A stretch of DNA of 64,000 bases from Chalara sp. BL73 (Eukaryota; Ascomycota; Leotiomycetes; Helotiales), in the NCBI GenBank assembly GCA_918026815.1, contig CAKJVC010000069.1:1-64000 (forward strand). Reading direction: 5' to 3'. The notes under the pieces are model-generated. The model did not search any database. It was not told the DNA's origin and was given only the letters and a program-made list of their open reading frames with translations. Position numbers and translations under genes: made by a program. Shown piece by piece: positions 44,060 through 57,401 of this stretch (within the stretch, counting starts at the first letter, position 1; the number at the start of each line of letters is the position of its first letter).

Positions 44060-47000
44060 TATGGAGGAGGAGGAGGGGAGGGTGTGGTACTAAATAATGC
44101 CGGTCTGGTTGGAGAGGATGGTGGGGTCCAGGCTGGGTGCAGTAAAAGGACCAGGAACCGACACCACGTTCAGGAGAGAATTTAAGCTTAGAAGTGTGAC
44201 GAGACTGTTTTTGGGTTGAACAGATTGTATGACCAGGAAGGCGCACCATCAGCTGAAATTATATAGTTGACAAGAAGAATGTGTGCCTCATAGAATTGAT
44301 CCAGGATGTGAGAGCCTTGTTGGCAGAAGGCGAAGTAATGGGGTTTCTTAAAAGACCCAGAGAACGACCTTTGCCATAACTTGTAGCAAAGATCGAGCCA
44401 GCTAACATGGGGACTTACCTCTGGTATGGGTCACTAGCTGGCTGCTTTTAGGTGGCAGCAAAAGTGCCATGCCGTTTTCTGGTTGCGATATGCAATGATT
44501 TAGCGCTTGGGTCCAGAGGTTCATCGTTCGTGCATAGAAGCGAAACATAGGTAACGGCATTTTATCACCGGGGTCAGTCAAGCGATTCAGGGCTCCAGGG
44601 ATACACTTAGGGAGTATAGGATGGATAGAGGTTGTGTGATATGGGAAGGGGTCAACGCATCCCAAGCGAACGCGAAGGAGTCGCTTGAATCCCATGCCTA
44701 GGAAAGAAATGTTTCGCTGCTCAGCTAAAATGCCCTGGGAAGTCTGAATTGCGGTTCGATACGATATTCTTTTGAGATGCGCTGCGGCTGCTCCTTGTTG
44801 GTCGACTGGTCGAGTGTGGGGTGGAAGGTGTGAATAAACGACCGCCGAGTACAGGCAAGTGCCAAAACTCCATACCTTCGCCTTCTAGTCCCTAATAACA
44901 GGTATGCCTAGGATAGCCTGGAAGATCAGGGAGAACGCGTCCGGAACGACGGCCGGGCTGCCGCATACGTTACACGCCGTGTAGCACACGGCAAGCTTGC
45001 TCGGGTACGTCTTGGTTTTTGCAAATGGCTTTCCGATTTGGGGCTGCAACTCCGGCATCCCAACTTTACCAAAGAACCAGATATACCTGCACCTGATTTT
45101 GATGCTTCGCTGTATTGGAACCCTCCTACGGCTTTTCTCACCGATTATCCCATCCATGAGGATCGGCCCTGTGGGCTTGTCGACCCCCAGATGACGACCG
45201 CGAAGACCGGTGAACGATTGACCAATCCTCAATGAAAGCGTGCAGTTTCTGGGAGGAGACCACTGCAGCATCCCACAGCATGCACAGGCATAAAAGACTG
45301 TTTCGGGACGAGAGTCTAGATATGGTGTAGGCCATCGTAACGTGATTGAGCCCAGCCCAAGCCACGGAACCCGACAGTCTGGTTCGCGGGTCCATCTCCC
45401 GTCAAGGAACCTGGACGATAGCAAGGGTTTGCACAGCCGTGGCACGTTCATAGCCAATGAAAGTGGGAATACAGGGAACGCTTAGGAAGCCTTGCCTGCG
45501 AAGCGCGCGCCTTGACAGGCCTCGAGGTGATGAGTCTGCATTTATTTTGCGGCGCAGCAACATTGCGAAGTCGGGTAGTATTTCCAAAACCTCCATGCCT
45601 AAACTCCACTCATGCCAGCAGCTGAGTGGTCCCTGCTGTGATTTCTCTCTTCTGGTCTAGCCATGTTGGTGTACTCGTACAGTAGCATGCTACTCCATCC
45701 GGAAGCCTGTTTTTAAGGGCCCCCTTGGGGTCCGTCCGTAAAATTGCTTCTGGCGCTTGTGGAAGGATTTGATGTGGAAGATTGTGTTACCTCACCCACG
45801 ATCCTGTCAAAAGCAACACCAACATCGACTGGAACAGCCGACAGAAAACCCTCCTTACCTGACAGATCGCGGCAATATGGAATGGTCGATACGCCTGCCG
45901 CTTCTTCTTCATTGACGACGACGATGTGTCGAGGAGGCGCAAGTATCGACAGTATGGACAAGCATCATCTCATTTGAAAGCCCCCCCCCGCAGCTGAACA
46001 TAGCCCCTGTTAACACCCTAGACAGATTGGCTTTCCCCCCGGTTTCATCCTCAAGCTCTGAAGGCATCGCACGTTTCCGCTGCAAGCTGACATGCTCTGA
46101 CATCAGAATGCTCAATGCACGGAACGCGCGAAACGTGGATGTCTATGCGGGGCAGACGAGGGCCAAAGAAGCGCAATTGACGCCGTGCTGTGTGTTACAT
46201 GCGGCGTTTGTTTGTTTGACTGGATAAATGGGCTGTGAAGTTCGTCCGAAAGTGTCAAATAGTTGGAAATGGCCCAATCTGGAAGACAACATCCGAAATC
46301 ATCTACTACTGAAAATAATATGCTATTATGCAAGGATATGCATTGAGATTGCTGGGCTTGATATGATGTAGTAATAGCTTGCAGCACAATAAACAGCTCA
46401 TCCATCATGTAAGTACGCTGGAAGGTGACACCCAGCAGCTGAGAAATGTATCAGATGCATGATCAGTAGATTGGAGTTAAGATTGGCTTATATTTTTATT
46501 TATTTTTTGAGTTTGGGTGCACCGTCGACAGTATCCAGATTGAGTGCATTCGCCCGAATCCGTATAAGGCGCCAATCAGACGACGCATAGCGACTGTCCC
46601 GGCCATGCTATGATCCCAGCGTGAAATTGGACATTCCTTGGGAATTTCAATACACCTTTTTGCACGAGACCTTGATTATATCGCGCGATTCCCGTGGAGA
46701 TGGACCAAATCGCAAGACGCTATTGCTGCGAGGGACTGAAATTTTACTTGCTTGCAGCATTCGCACCCTGGCCCATTTACTGTAGGGCCGGGGGTAAAAT
46801 GGAACGCCAGAACCTGCACCGGGGTGGAACTCCAGAAATGCACACCGAGTACGTCTATTTGTGATAATTCGGTAGTTATTTCTCGTTCCAATTAAGCATA
46901 CTGCACAAAGCCACCGAACCCGTAGGAATGGTCATGATTGTGTTTGGCTGGTTTAACGCCGATGGACAGAAAATTTATCCATGGAATAGCAAGCCACCAC

Positions 47001-49651
47001 AGACCGTTTCAACGACCTCAGCGAGATCAGGACCCCACGGAAACTGGCAAAGCCGAGACCGAGTATGGAGATTATACATCGCCTGGATAAAGTCGTGAAA
47101 TCATCAATTTGTTTTTGGACTTGAGATTGTCCCTGCCCAGGGAGGTAACCTATAGTCAGAGAATTTTCAGGCATCTTTGCTTCTGTGGAGGAGGGGAAGG
47201 GAAGAGACAACAATGCAGCAACTGGAGGACGATATTGGTTAGACTGGATGTGTGTAAGAGGCCTCCTCGAGACCAGAACGCTTAAGTCCAGATAATGCGC
47301 AGCATTTTCTCATAGCTGAGAATGTGATGGAAAGACACTTGGCCGTCCAAAGGGTTACCTGTAAATACTCTGAAGGTAGCTCCTGGTCGAGGTTCCACCA
47401 CAGGCAGCCCTAAGGCTTCTTCCCTCCTTGACGCACTTCACATTAACATGTGGTACCAGGGCTGAGTTAAGAAAATATGTTCGTAGTGGATGTAGATTAT
47501 AACTCACTATTCAGGTCAGCCAGTAGGGATTCAATGCCGCTGATCATGAATGTTTGAAGTACGGAGCTTGGTTCGGCTGTCCATATTGGTATCGAGTTAT
47601 GAATGCTCCAGCAAAGGAAAGGCATTGGTTGGAGTTAAACATCTCATCGAGGAGCTGAAAATGTACTACCGTCTATCTCTAGTCCTACTACCAATTTCCT
47701 GGGCACCATGAGCACTCGTAGGATGAATGTGAAGTAAAGCAGCGAGAGGGACGGTGGCAAATTTCAGCCCTGCCTACAAACGTGAAATAACTTGATGACT
47801 GAGTGGTTTGTTGATGATGTGTCGGATAGGCAGGCAACGACTCGTGACGACTATGTTCATCGATATCATCCATGGGTGAGTCAATTTCGAGGGATAGGGG
47901 TGCGCCTGGATGCAACTGCCATCCAACAGTTGTCCAGATTGAGTCCATTGTTCTGAACACTTTGCCTCAGGGAAGGAAGGGCGACAAAGGAGTGATCCTT
48001 TCGTCCGCCTGAGGTCGCCGCTCCTTCCTTTGTATCGATCCACGCCCGAGTCTTCGCTCACTTTTGTGGCCTAGTTCAACCAGTATTTCGCAGTTTCGTA
48101 GATGAGCTAAGAGAAACAGTGAGCAAACTGTTGCGTCAAAGCAGTGTTTTATAGGCCCTGAAAGTTGCATAGCGATTACCCTTAGTTGTGGACTTGAGAA
48201 TCCTTTTTGTGAGAGGAGGGGCATTGCGACTTTTGTACTCTGGTGAGCTTCGCAATGTGCAACAACAGCAACGTAGTGCAACAACAAAGAAGCGCAAAGA
48301 ACGGCGCTACGGCGCTAATTACGAACCATAAAACAACGACAGAATTATGCGAGGTTGAAAGGCATTTCATCAAGGCTGGATAGTTAAAGCATGTCTTTCC
48401 TATGCAGGTATTCGGAAATCGATGACTCTTTGATTGGGGGCCAAAACTTAAGTCGCAGCCTGACCTGGCTACATATGCCTAAGAACAATCTGTAGGTGGG
48501 AGACGGCGATTATGCAGGCGTGTGATTGACCATGATTGATGGCTTCCAAGCTCCATAAACGCCGAGCACGATCGAAGCTCGCTATTCACGAAGCGAAAGA
48601 TAGTCGGCGCCATCATTCCACAGTAAAATTGCAGACTAACGAACTTCCCAATCCTAGCCCTTCCTCTGACACCAGATTCTGGGGTCATAAAGCTCTATGG
48701 CTTGGATATGTCTATGGGTCCAGTCTCCCAATATATGCTGTTCCGGCACATTCATGATTTATCACATCGTCAGATAGACTGTGTAGGTGACTGTGGACTT
48801 GATTAGCTTCATAAATAGTATCCGAGCTTCCGGAAGCACAGGTGCATACATACAATGAGCCTGCGCTCACTAGACACTGCTTCCAAGAACGGAGATCACC
48901 GCCGAGATTCTAGGTTCTCTAGAAAAAAGGTGTTAATTACTTGGCATGTCTAGCAATGATAGGATAGGAAGAATATAGTATTTGTAGTTCTCGGGGCCAC
49001 CTCCTTCATTTCTTCCAAAGGACACTGACCTAGCTCACTTAGAACTGGCTTCGACCCTAAAAGGCGCATAAATAAGCACAGCACAAAGTTGGACTCAATA
49101 GCAGACTTTCCCAATATGAAGGGGGGAAAAGCCACTGTCAGTCTACCAGATGTATGCATCGACTCAAGCTAGACTAGTAGACAACTCATAGCTTCGAGAA
49201 GTCAACATTCCATCATCTGAATCAGAAATCACATGGCTAAGGCGATTCATAATCCATAATAGCAGGGACTACCTGATCTCTTTGGCAAATAACAATAGAT
49301 CTAGACACAGTACACAGAGTACAACAATGCAGCGATACGAAGATAAACGCAACCTTAGATCATACCGTCTCTCATTCAATATTTCGAGAAATCTTAAAGT
49401 ACAAGAGAAACCAGAAGGCAAGCCCCTCCCAAACGCCACGAAATATGTTGAGAACAACTTAATAAGCGTCAAATGAGTCGATAGCCAAGCCAGCTGATAG
49501 TATTACTCCATGCCATAATCATTAATACGTAGCTTTCTGCCATTACCAGCACATGAACGCCCCCAAATAATGCGCGGAACCGGTCGTGCGTTATGTGATA
49601 TCCCTACCTCTTTATTTCTGTCACAGGTATTGATGTGGCCATATGGGGAAT
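44060..49651. other. 5.6-kb gene-poor region
   Basis: Apart from a possible coding remnant at 44912-45235 I see no gene. Many short overlapping frames on both strands near 44.9-46.2 kb suggest GC-richer decayed coding DNA; 46.4-49.6 kb is AT-rich. No inverted or direct terminal repeats were recognised by eye. Confidence 0.35.
44912..45235 (+). pseudogene. Possible coding remnant of unrecognised gene
   Basis: An open frame of 107 codons without a good ATG reads like genuine protein: GKLARVRLGFCKWLSDLGLQ, LRHPNFTKEPDIPAPDFDAS, LYWNPPTAFLTDYPIHEDRP, CGLVDPQMTTAKTGERLTN. The Pro/Tyr/Trp/Asp-rich text is unlike random frames. A TAACAG acceptor-like site precedes it at about 44,900. I do not recognise the family. 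A 190-codon frame on the opposite strand (44885-45457) is a worse candidate. It could be one exon of a real gene or a decayed copy. Confidence 0.35.
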
Positions 49652-51982
49652 CTAGCCCAGGCCATTTGCCTCAAGTCCTTGGACGGCGGCGTATGAATAT
49701 GGAAAATCGACGAGGCCGTCTAGCATCCAATTTAGTGGATCGAACACCTCGTAATTGCTTTCTGTGTAACCAACACCTCCACCTAACAAGCCACTACTAG
49801 GCAAGCCGGTGTTGTTTGGCGTGACTGCCCTGGCTGCGGCAAGCAACGAGCTATTGATCTGCTGTGATGGTGGCATGAGTGTTGAGTCGAGATGTGTCGT
49901 GGATGAAGCAGAAGACTCGTTAGCAGAGTCGGGGTTAGTAGGATTGTTGATATTGGCTGTTGTGTGTTAGTTGTGTCAAAATCAGAGCGTGGCAAACGAC
50001 CCACAGTCAATATTCCCTCGACCTTGTGCCTGAAACTCCTCACGCCACCGCCAAATTGAATCAAACATCAAGCTCATGCTCATTCTACACCGTACCTTAA
50101 GCTGTAGGCTATCATCAATGTTTACCACCGTATCAACACCATTACCGTTGCCGGTGTGCTGCGTATGTTGATGACTACGTGCCTCAATTCTGGCACCATT
50201 ATACATTTGAACCATGAGCTCTGCAAGCCGCCAGGGAAGGTCATTGCTTATGATGCTCATACTTCTAATTCCTGCAATTGCACGTTTGAAAAGCTGCTTT
50301 CCCCTATCAAACTCTATTTCTTTCGCGAAGAAAGAACCGAGCAATTTTAGAAGAGTAAAACCAGCTGCCACGGTCATTTGGAGGATGTAATTTGTCCCAT
50401 ATCTTAGAATTCCCACACCGCCCTTGCTATGATCAATGTTTTCCATCTCAAAAACATAATCAAGGAATGCAACAGCAGCACGCCATAAACCCATCAAGTC
50501 ATCCATGTAACCTACGGTAGTGCTGGAGTCGAAAAATGCTGAAAGGCGTAGATGCAGTCCGGCAGCCTTGAGGTAGAGCTGAACGATCGGCGACAGGTCT
50601 GTTCGCGAGAGGATAGAAACTGATAGTTCATTGTATTCCCGCCGATACACTCGTGTCAGCATTGCTCTTAGTTCATCTCCCGCTACTCCTCGAGGATCAG
50701 TGGCGTTGCTGTACATATCCTTGGACACTTTGTCACAGAAGCGTTCTACCTGGAGCCGCGCTTCAAGTTCTGGAGACAACGTAAATGCATCACTTTGACC
50801 GGGTCGAATGGCTAGAGTCCAATCGTACAAAGTCGATGCTGGTTGACCATATCCAGTACCCACACTTTGCGCCACAATATTGCACACAGCCCATGTCGTA
50901 ACTCTATCATGGAGCTGCTCCCTGTTAAGATCTACGGAAACCCGTGAGAAGTCCTGCGTATGACTTGGCCGGTGAAGTCCAATTCCAGTAGCAGTCTTCA
51001 TCATAACACCACTCAGAATATGCGTAGGATCAGTAGTAGTTGTACTGGTTGGTAATGGCCATACGCAAAGTAAACATAGTGCCTTCACAACAAAATAGTT
51101 GGTTGGTACTTCTCCGACAGTATTCCATAGTAATCTGGTCAAAGGTCCAACGAGTGCAGTCAGCAGGTTCGGATCCGCTGTATACCGACGGGCCGCAATA
51201 GAGATGATCGTCCAAAATAGCAACGGGTGCTGCTCATAGTATGAATCAGGTACTTGCAGAGGATCCAGAAATGGCAGATATTGATGATAGTAAGCCCAAA
51301 ACTGTCCAAACAACAAACTTATTTGTTCTTCCGTCAATCCCACATCATCAATTTGTCTTGTAATCCTTGGCATATTACCATATGAACCTCCTTGTTTGAG
51401 ATGGATCAGTGAGGATACAGCCTCGTCAGATCCCATATATGACTGGGTATTCCTCGAGTACATGCCATTGGCAAGCGGTGACTCCATCTCATCTTCATCG
51501 TCAACTTGATATCCTTGAGCTTGAGCTCTTTGTAGATTGCGCTGCAGCCTTTCAATTTGTTTCTCCATCTCAGCGTGCTTGCTCCTCTTGCCAACTCGCT
51601 TGAAGTTCGATTCTATTTTACATTCAAGCTTCAATCGATTGCACCGGGAGCAGGTTCTGAATGGATCTTGCACAACATCGCAACGTAACTGTAATAAAAA
51701 ATCGTCAGCCCAGAACTAGTTCTTAAGGCAACAATGGCATAATGCGATGCGAATTGTTTGCTTTCGTCTCCAATGACTCACTTTCTGCTGCCGACACTCA
51801 TTGCAGGCTCTCTTGACACCTGGCAGCCTTCTACGGTCATGCTCTTCCTCTTCCACATCAACACCACTACCAGGACTACTCTCGAACTCATGGCCACTGC
51901 GCTTCCGTTTGTAACTGTTTCCTGTACCAGGTCGACCGCTCGTTGGGGAGCCCCCACCACCGAGTGAATGAGTGCCGTCCAT
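49652..51982 (-). CDS. Zn(II)2Cys6 transcription factor (Leu3/War1-like)
   Basis: Exons 51782-51982, 50005-51688 and 49652-49956 with 93- and 48-nt introns; 729 residues. The first splice falls inside the zinc cluster and completes it: Cys60, Cys63, Cys70, Cys80, Cys83, Cys90 (CNECRQQK / LRCDVVQDPFRTCSRC), spacing C-x2-C-x6-C-x9-C-x2-C-x6-C. A basic linker and coiled-coil helix follow (NFKRVGKRSKHAEMEKQIER). The middle is a fungal-specific transcription factor domain (FGQFWAYYHQYLPFLDPLQV, GIGLHRPSHTQDFSR, LHDRVTTWAVCNIVAQ). The C-terminus ends in an aromatic/acidic stretch (NYEVFDPLNWMLDGLVDFPY), a likely activation domain. The long x9 loop and NFKR linker resemble Leu3/War1-type regulators; the target is unknown. 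A small gene is divergent 374 bases away. Confidence 0.9.
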
Positions 51983-52356
51983 GCGTCTGACGCAAGGGAG
52001 GGGGTTGGGTGTCTCGGTTTCTGGCAGAATGGTGGATAAGCCCGGCTAACTGTTTCGTTTGCTAATTGATTAGAATTGTAGGAAAAGGATGTCCGACTTC
52101 GCTGGCTGAAGCTTAGGTGCAGGCAATGTTTTGATAATTCAAGTTTTGTTTTCCCCGCTGAGTCAAACGCTTGGCATTGGTGGATCGTCCAAACTGTTCC
52201 TCCATTCTATCCCTGCTGTACAAGCAGAGGAAGTATAAATCAATTTCGACAATTGATGGAAGCCATCCTCACGCGCTATCGGACTCTGTACATTGAGCAG
52301 CAGTTACTTTGATTTGCATTAACTAAACACGCCCATATCTAGCTTCTTCAGCCAAA
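51983..52356. promoter_or_regulatory. Short divergent region between the TF and the small gene
   Basis: 374 bases between two divergent starts. No binding site assigned. Confidence 0.35.
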
Positions 52357-52704
52357 ATGACTACCCACAAGCCAGCACGAGAACTATTCCGAGGTACACT
52401 GCGTCCTCCTACTGAGAGACCCTTCAAGCAATCTTATACCCAAGAGCCAGCTTCAAAAAATGAGATATCCGTTATGAGACCAGGCGGAGAGAAGGGGGTG
52501 GTGACAAGTAGGTCTGCCTAGTCGGAATCATGATCGTATGCCTAGCTAAACAGACCCTTAGTTGTTGAATTCTCGTCTCGAGCCGTTCCTATGCCTTTTC
52601 TTGATCCTTGCATCATGCAACAGCGAATCCAAGCTGATAAACAATGGGAGGCTGACCAAGGGAAGAAGCTTAGACAAGAACAAGAAGCTTCGATTATATC
52701 TTAG
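52357..52704 (+). CDS. Small two-exon protein of unknown function (97 aa)
   Basis: Exons 52357-52507 and 52562-52704 joined by a 54-nt intron (GTAGGT...CCCTTAG, with CTAGCTAAAC before the acceptor). The start context is CAAAATGAC. I do not recognise the family. The protein is hydrophilic: MTTHKPARELFRGTLRPPTE, then MRPGGEKGVVTIVEFSSRA, MPFLDPCIMQQRIQADKQWE and a charged helical end GKKLRQEQEASIIS. No signal or membrane segment. Neither exon alone is long enough to stand out. An alternative acceptor 8 bases upstream gives an immediate stop. The gene is divergent from the Zn(II)2Cys6 gene. Confidence 0.6.
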
Positions 52705-54824
52705 AAGAGCTGAGCCCGATTTATGTCAACAACATAATAATGTGGACGCAAAGCTGTCAAATCTCCTGAAGCCAAGGACTAAAACATGAGGGCCAGGGTT
52801 TGACTTGACTTCAGGGGGTCTTGCATTATTCTTGCATAATCTATTTCAGCACTTTGAGACTTTGAGTGAGCACAGTCAAAAATGCAAGTAAACGCGATCA
52901 CGAGACTGTAACACAGATGGGACCACGCAATCATTTGGCCCGGAGTAGCAGACGCTGAGCGTGCTTGTTTATCTTTACCAGTTACACACCGCTGTCGTTA
53001 TTCGTCCATAAAACTTCGCTCGATTCTGGTTGACTGGATGTAATATATGTTAGAATCGGAGAACCAGATGGGGCTATCTACCATACATACTAAGTCGATA
53101 CCTATGAAAGCAAGATTAAACCTGTGCTCCAATCCTATCACAGAGGGAGTCTTGTATCTGGACTTTATCTTCCAAGATCAGCCCAAGGAGCTCGGTCCAT
53201 GAAGAAGTCATGGTGGACCAGTCAACATGGGTTGTCCATGTGGTGATATAGGTAACTTTCCTGCAGGTTTACTGAGGATATCTACAGTACAAAATTACAT
53301 TCCGAGGCATTATTAGCTCACTTCCGCTGGTCATGAGTTACACAGTGACTCTACCCCGCACATTCAGTGTACTCATAGTACGGGCTCATGAGTTCCAACG
53401 TTTCTCTGAATTATTCGTACAAGACTGCAAAGCCAGAGAACGAAACGACTATTTTTTTAGTAACTAGAAGTTGAAGCTCTCTTAAGCAGTTCTTTTACTA
53501 GCGCAGACCTTAACAATAAGTATATATATATATATATATGCATGCGTTCGTGGTCATGAGCTTCTACTGAAGGACTCCTGAGAATAATGCACCTTCCGAC
53601 TTCAAGAGAGGAACTGGCCGAGATAGCTGATGTAGTCGCCGTCTATGGAAAATTAATCAGCAACCTAGGCCTTTGAATTTAGAGCCACAGCATGATTTAG
53701 ATTTATGGCATACGATGATACGATGTAGCATTTGCCTTGTCGGGCATTAGGCCAAGCTGGAGTGGAATCGGACTTCTGATGTACGGTAGCTCTGCCTCAC
53801 ACAGCATGGTCGCGCAAGCAGTGGCATCCAAAACTAGCGAATCTGGAGAGCACATATGCTAGATGAAAATAGTAGGACGGAAACAGCACAGCAAAAACTC
53901 AAGATTCTGTGGTGTCAGACGTAAGGGTTACGCAGAACGGAGCGGCTCCAAAGGCCCTGGCGGAAGATTCTATATCAGCAGTCCCGAGCCCGGGCCAAGG
54001 ATGAAGCTCTGGGCTTACAAATCCGATAAAGAGACAGCACCTCACCTCGCATCCATCAGACCAGATCAAGCAAGCCGATTGCGCTTAAGATACAAAAAAT
54101 GTTTTTTTTTACAAGAATTGATTGGGGAGGTTGCCACACACAGAAAGCCACCCCTGTTGGTACCTGAGCTTGGCGCTGCACATCACCTTCGGCTGCTGGC
54201 AAGTTTGTGGCAAAACCCCCCTCCGTTCAGATACTATAGCTTTACGGTACGGTACTGTACAGTACTCTGTTCAACTCTGTTCTACTGCACGTACTCTCTT
54301 TACTCTGTATTGCATATAGCGCACACAGTATGCACCCTCCCACATCCAATTATTTACCTTTCTTGACAAATAACCACGACAACCACAGGAATGTCTTGCA
54401 CCCCTCCCCTCCCCGCCAGCACAAACGTGCCATCCTGCCTCCTCTCAGGGTCTGCATTTCCAACTATAGCCAAAGTGGTTGCATCTCCAGCACCCACGCA
54501 AGGGCGTAACAAAGAAACAACCAATGATCTACAGCAGTAGGGTGGCCAGAGCATTCCCGTTTGCCATACGATCAGCATTAATCCACCGCATTATACCCAC
54601 TATTTCTTGCTTGCCAGTGGATCACAACAACTTTACTTGTAAGTCGTGCATTTTCTTCCTTGGATTGCCGTTGCCCAGAATAGGTGGCCGTGGTGGATAA
54701 AAGGCACTTCCTTCCCACGCTGCCTACGAAAGACAAAGTCGCCATCGCCTCTTTCCTCTGGGCTTTCAAATGTGTAGTCCTCAGTCGAATTAGTCATTCA
54801 TCACATACAATCCCATTCACCATA
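52705..54824. other. Gene-poor region upstream of the glucanase
   Basis: Contains a TA microsatellite and low-complexity stretches near 54,240-54,310 (repeated GTACGGTACTGTACAGTAC-like text). A 167-codon plus frame at 53863-54366 has a noise-like C-terminus and is not called. The last 200 bases are presumably the glucanase promoter. Confidence 0.35.
53521..53539. repeat. TA dinucleotide microsatellite
   Basis: About nine to ten TA units in a row followed by TGCATGCG. Simple repeat, likely length-variable. Confidence 0.85.
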
Positions 54825-56325
<1,501 letters not shown>

Positions 56326-57401
56326 GTTAAGGCGGTATCAGTAATAGAGCATTTCTTCCCTTTTTTTTTGTACGATGTACATGTACAAGCTGTACATATG
56401 AAATAGCATTTAGACTTTCCACCCACCAGAACCGTGGTGGAACAAGCAAAGAACACACAAGATACCCTTGCTCACTTGGGCGGATGTCATCTTCATCAAA
56501 CAAAGTAAATTGGTCAGGAATTGGTAAGCGAAAGTAACAATCTAAACTATAGCACATTCACCTACGCCTTGCTCTTGGGGAACAATTTATCGCATCCCAA
56601 GGGAGAGGTATGATTAAGGTTTTTCTGGTTCCCCATTAATTCTCCGGTCACTCGTTAACGCTGTCCCTGCCTATCTCACATCGTGCCATGAATTGTACGA
56701 TTTTTGGCTCCATCTTTCTTTTGAGAAATGCCAGTGTAATGGAGATCTGAAGGGATGGGGAGATGGGGACATGCGGAACTGTACATGTGCTCCATTTATA
56801 TCAATTATATATCACGTACGGATCACGAGTCTTGAGCACTTGGTCGAGCCTGCTTAAGAAGAAATCGGAGTAGGAACGGAGTAAGCACTCGTTTACTCAC
56901 GTGTTGAGTCGTATTGGCTGATGAAAGAGAGCAAAGGCGTTCGCGCACCCAGGCATCTTATTTTGGCCGCGAATAAGGACCTGGTTCCTTATTTGGCTCT
57001 TATGCGTAGATTGACCCAGCTTAGTAAGCATGATGTTGCTTTGTCTGTATTGTATTTAAGCTCTGCCTCCTTCCCCTATATGAACAGTAGCAAAATCGCA
57101 CGTCGATTGGTGTTGCTAGAAGAAGCAAACATCAGGATAGCGATGTTGTGGGCAGGGTTCCCCGCATGATACTTGGAAGGAAGTAAAATATGCACGAACG
57201 TACGAGTCTGGTATAGATAGGCCGTGCAAATAAGGGTTGGTGCATTGTACATATAAACATCATTGAAGAGCAGAGTCTGCCATGCCATGAGAGGCGATAT
57301 ACCATTACATACCAATATCCGTTTCGCCAGCCACCCCAAAGATATCAAATGCGTTCCCCGTTTATGTCAATCATGATGGCTCGTTAACTCCAAAACATAT
57401 T
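56326..57401. other. Intergenic region between converging genes
   Basis: 3' flanks of the glucanase and of the second transcription factor. Short frames at 56921-57169 (+) and 57076-57348 (-) overlap and lack features. No gene called. Confidence 0.35.

Noticed and set aside
44885..45457. 190-codon minus-strand gene
   Set aside because: Arg/Cys/Trp-rich text typical of an antisense frame; the opposite strand reads more like protein.
53863..54366. 167-codon plus-strand gene
   Set aside because: Translation is low in coherent motifs and its C-terminus is a Tyr/Ser/Cys/Leu-rich noise frame over low-complexity DNA.
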